Assembly (NCBI RefSeq): GCF_001761485.1
Contig: NC_090770.1
Span: 1,302,001 to 1,366,000 of the forward strand
Origin: Yarrowia lipolytica
Taxonomy: Eukaryota; Ascomycota; Dipodascomycetes; Dipodascales
Length of the DNA: 64,000 nt
Direction of reading: 5' to 3'
Shown: one piece after another, positions 62,926 through 64,000 of the stretch
Position numbering within the stretch: position 1 is the first letter of the stretch
Layout: every line of letters begins with the position of its first letter
The notes under the pieces: generated by a model
Told to the model about the DNA's origin: nothing
What the model saw: only the letters and a program-made list of their open reading frames with translations
Database searches by the model: none
Program-made: the position numbers and the translations under genes

Positions 62926-64000
62926 ATGGCGATCCCCCGAAGAGTCACGCGACTGATCGTGGTAGCGCTGGTGCTCGGCGGACTGCTGCATCTGCTGTTC
63001 GCTGGCAGCATAGGCCGCAAACGATACGCCTTTACTAACGACCCCCAAACAGGCCCAAGCCAACCGACACCGGACGAGGGCCCACAGGAACCGCAGTACG
63101 CGGTGGACAATGTGGTAGCGGAGCCGGACACGTCGCATCTCCAACTGACGCCACCGGAACGCGAGGAGCTCGAAAAACAGGCCCACCAAGAGGTGACGCA
63201 GGAGGAAAAAGAAGAAGCCATCAACAAACACCTCGACACGGCCGAACACAAGCTGTACGCGCGCGCCTTCTCGGCCTTCTACGACCAGCGGCCCCAGCGT
63301 CTGGATATCCCCAAGTTCGACAAGTACGGCGATCTGGGCAAGCTCAACGAAGACAAGCTCAAGAGCCAGCGACTAACAGAAGACCGACTGCGGCAGTTTC
63401 TGCAGATTGAGCCCAAACACGTGGAACAGATGGCAGAGCTGCACAAAAACCTCGTCGGCGAACTGGACAAGGTGCTCGACGACTTTGGAGACCTCACAAA
63501 AATCTACAAGGGCACTGGTATCGCCATTGTGGCCGGAGCCCGCTTCATGCCCATTGTGACCAACTCGCTGCGGATGCTGCGACGAACAGGCTGCACGCTC
63601 CCCGTGGAAATCTTCCTGGCCAACCAGGAGGAGTACGAGGTGCAGTTGTGCGAGGAAGTCTTCCCGTCTCTCGGAGCGGAGTGCCGGGTGCTCCCCGACG
63701 TGCTGGGAAAGGCCGCGCTGCGAAACTTCCCTCTCAAGGGCTACCAGTTCAAGATTCTGTCTGCTCTGGCTTCATCCTTTGAGCACGTGCTCTTGCTGGA
63801 CGCTGACAACGTTGCTATCAAGGACCCCTCGGTCGTGTTCAAGTCCGACGTGTACAAGAAGTACGGCTACATTCTGTGGCCTGACTACTGGGAGCGATCA
63901 ACCCATCCCGAGTTTTTCAACATTGCAGGAACCACTCTCGGAGGGGTGCGTGACGACATGAAGAAGGGCGGGGACGAGGACAACGAGCCTCCCAAACTGG
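62926..64000 (+). CDS. MNN2/MNN5-type alpha-1,2-mannosyltransferase, 3' end outside window
   Basis: A type II Golgi membrane protein that adds alpha-1,2-mannose branches to N-glycan outer chains. A short cytosolic tail (MAIPRRVTR) is followed by one membrane anchor (LIVVALVLGGLLHLLFAG, residues about 10-28) and a charged stem to about 170. The catalytic domain of the Mannosyl_trans3 family starts near 188: TGIAIVAGARFMPIVTNSL, RTGCTLPVEIFLANQEEYE and the metal-binding DxD in HVLLLDADNVAIKDPSVVF (about 286-304). LWPDYWERSTHP follows. The frame is still open at the window edge, with about 358 codons read. MNN2 against MNN5 cannot be told apart from this half. Confidence 0.93.
   Translation, partial: MAIPRRVTRLIVVALVLGGLLHLLFAGSIGRKRYAFTNDPQTGPSQPTPDEGPQEPQYAVDNVVAEPDTSHLQLTPPEREELEKQAHQEVTQEEKEEAINKHLDTAEHKLYARAFSAFYDQRPQRLDIPKFDKYGDLGKLNEDKLKSQRLTEDRLRQFLQIEPKHVEQMAELHKNLVGELDKVLDDFGDLTKIYKGTGIAIVAGARFMPIVTNSLRMLRRTGCTLPVEIFLANQEEYEVQLCEEVFPSLGAECRVLPDVLGKAALRNFPLKGYQFKILSALASSFEHVLLLDADNVAIKDPSVVFKSDVYKKYGYILWPDYWERSTHPEFFNIAGTTLGGVRDDMKKGGDEDNEPPKL

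Noticed and set aside
1-64000. CRISPR arrays, bacterial-type operons, phage or integrated viral elements
   Set aside because: The tandem arrays have no spacer pattern, all genes are yeast-type, and no capsid, integrase or reverse-transcriptase text was seen.

Overview
The window reads as a nuclear chromosome segment of Yarrowia lipolytica or a very close relative. The basis is CGA-rich arginine codons, long and mostly intron-free yeast genes at low density, one intron with a GTGAGT donor and a CTAACACAG branch-point/acceptor block, and a dispersed 5S rRNA gene fused behind a tRNA gene. I recognised this from memory of the clade; no database was searched.

Layout. 1-10.6 kb: the 3' part of a yapsin/pepsin-type aspartic protease, ALB1 (minus), tRNase Z (plus), an unrecognised Pro/Ser-rich 699-residue protein (minus), and cap-binding CBP80 (plus). 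10.6-16.4 kb: mostly gene-poor, with tRNA-Ala, tRNA-Arg, a 5S rRNA relic, a decayed methylmalonate-semialdehyde dehydrogenase copy and a second decayed gene. 16.5-20.5 kb: a GPI-anchored adhesin-like gene (minus) with 31-residue repeats; its middle is out of frame through many small indels. 20.5-32.8 kb: a long gene-poor stretch with several coding relics, old repeats, A-rich tracts and one 42-residue zinc-finger ORF. 32.9-36.3 kb: ATG4 (plus) and the RCC1-type Ran exchange factor (minus), convergent. 36.3-39.2 kb: a non-coding stretch with degenerate tandem repeats and a cluster of CACGTG sites. 39.2-48.9 kb: a DUF2408 protein, two tRNA-Ile(AAU) genes, asparagine synthetase, a second zinc-finger-like micro-ORF, the dicistronic tRNA-Asp/5S gene and a small secreted wall protein. 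49.8-55.8 kb: SKI2 (minus) and the spliced mitoribosomal gene mS45/Bot1 (plus). 57.6-59.6 kb: a secreted sphingomyelinase-type phosphodiesterase. 62.9-64 kb: the 5' part of an MNN2-type mannosyltransferase.

The recognised genes are unlinked housekeeping functions: RNA biology (TRZ1, CBP80, SKI2, ALB1), nuclear transport (RCC1), autophagy (ATG4), amino-acid synthesis (ASN1), mitochondrial translation (mS45) and the secretory/cell-wall system (protease, adhesin, PhiA-like protein, sphingomyelinase, mannosyltransferase). No operon-like or defence-island organisation is seen. The observations most worth following are the tRNA-5S fusion with a 5S relic elsewhere, a telomere-like AACCCTAA box about 75-125 bp upstream of six housekeeping start codons, the pair of micro-ORFs with a CxxC...H...C finger, and the concentration of gene relics between 11 and 32 kb.
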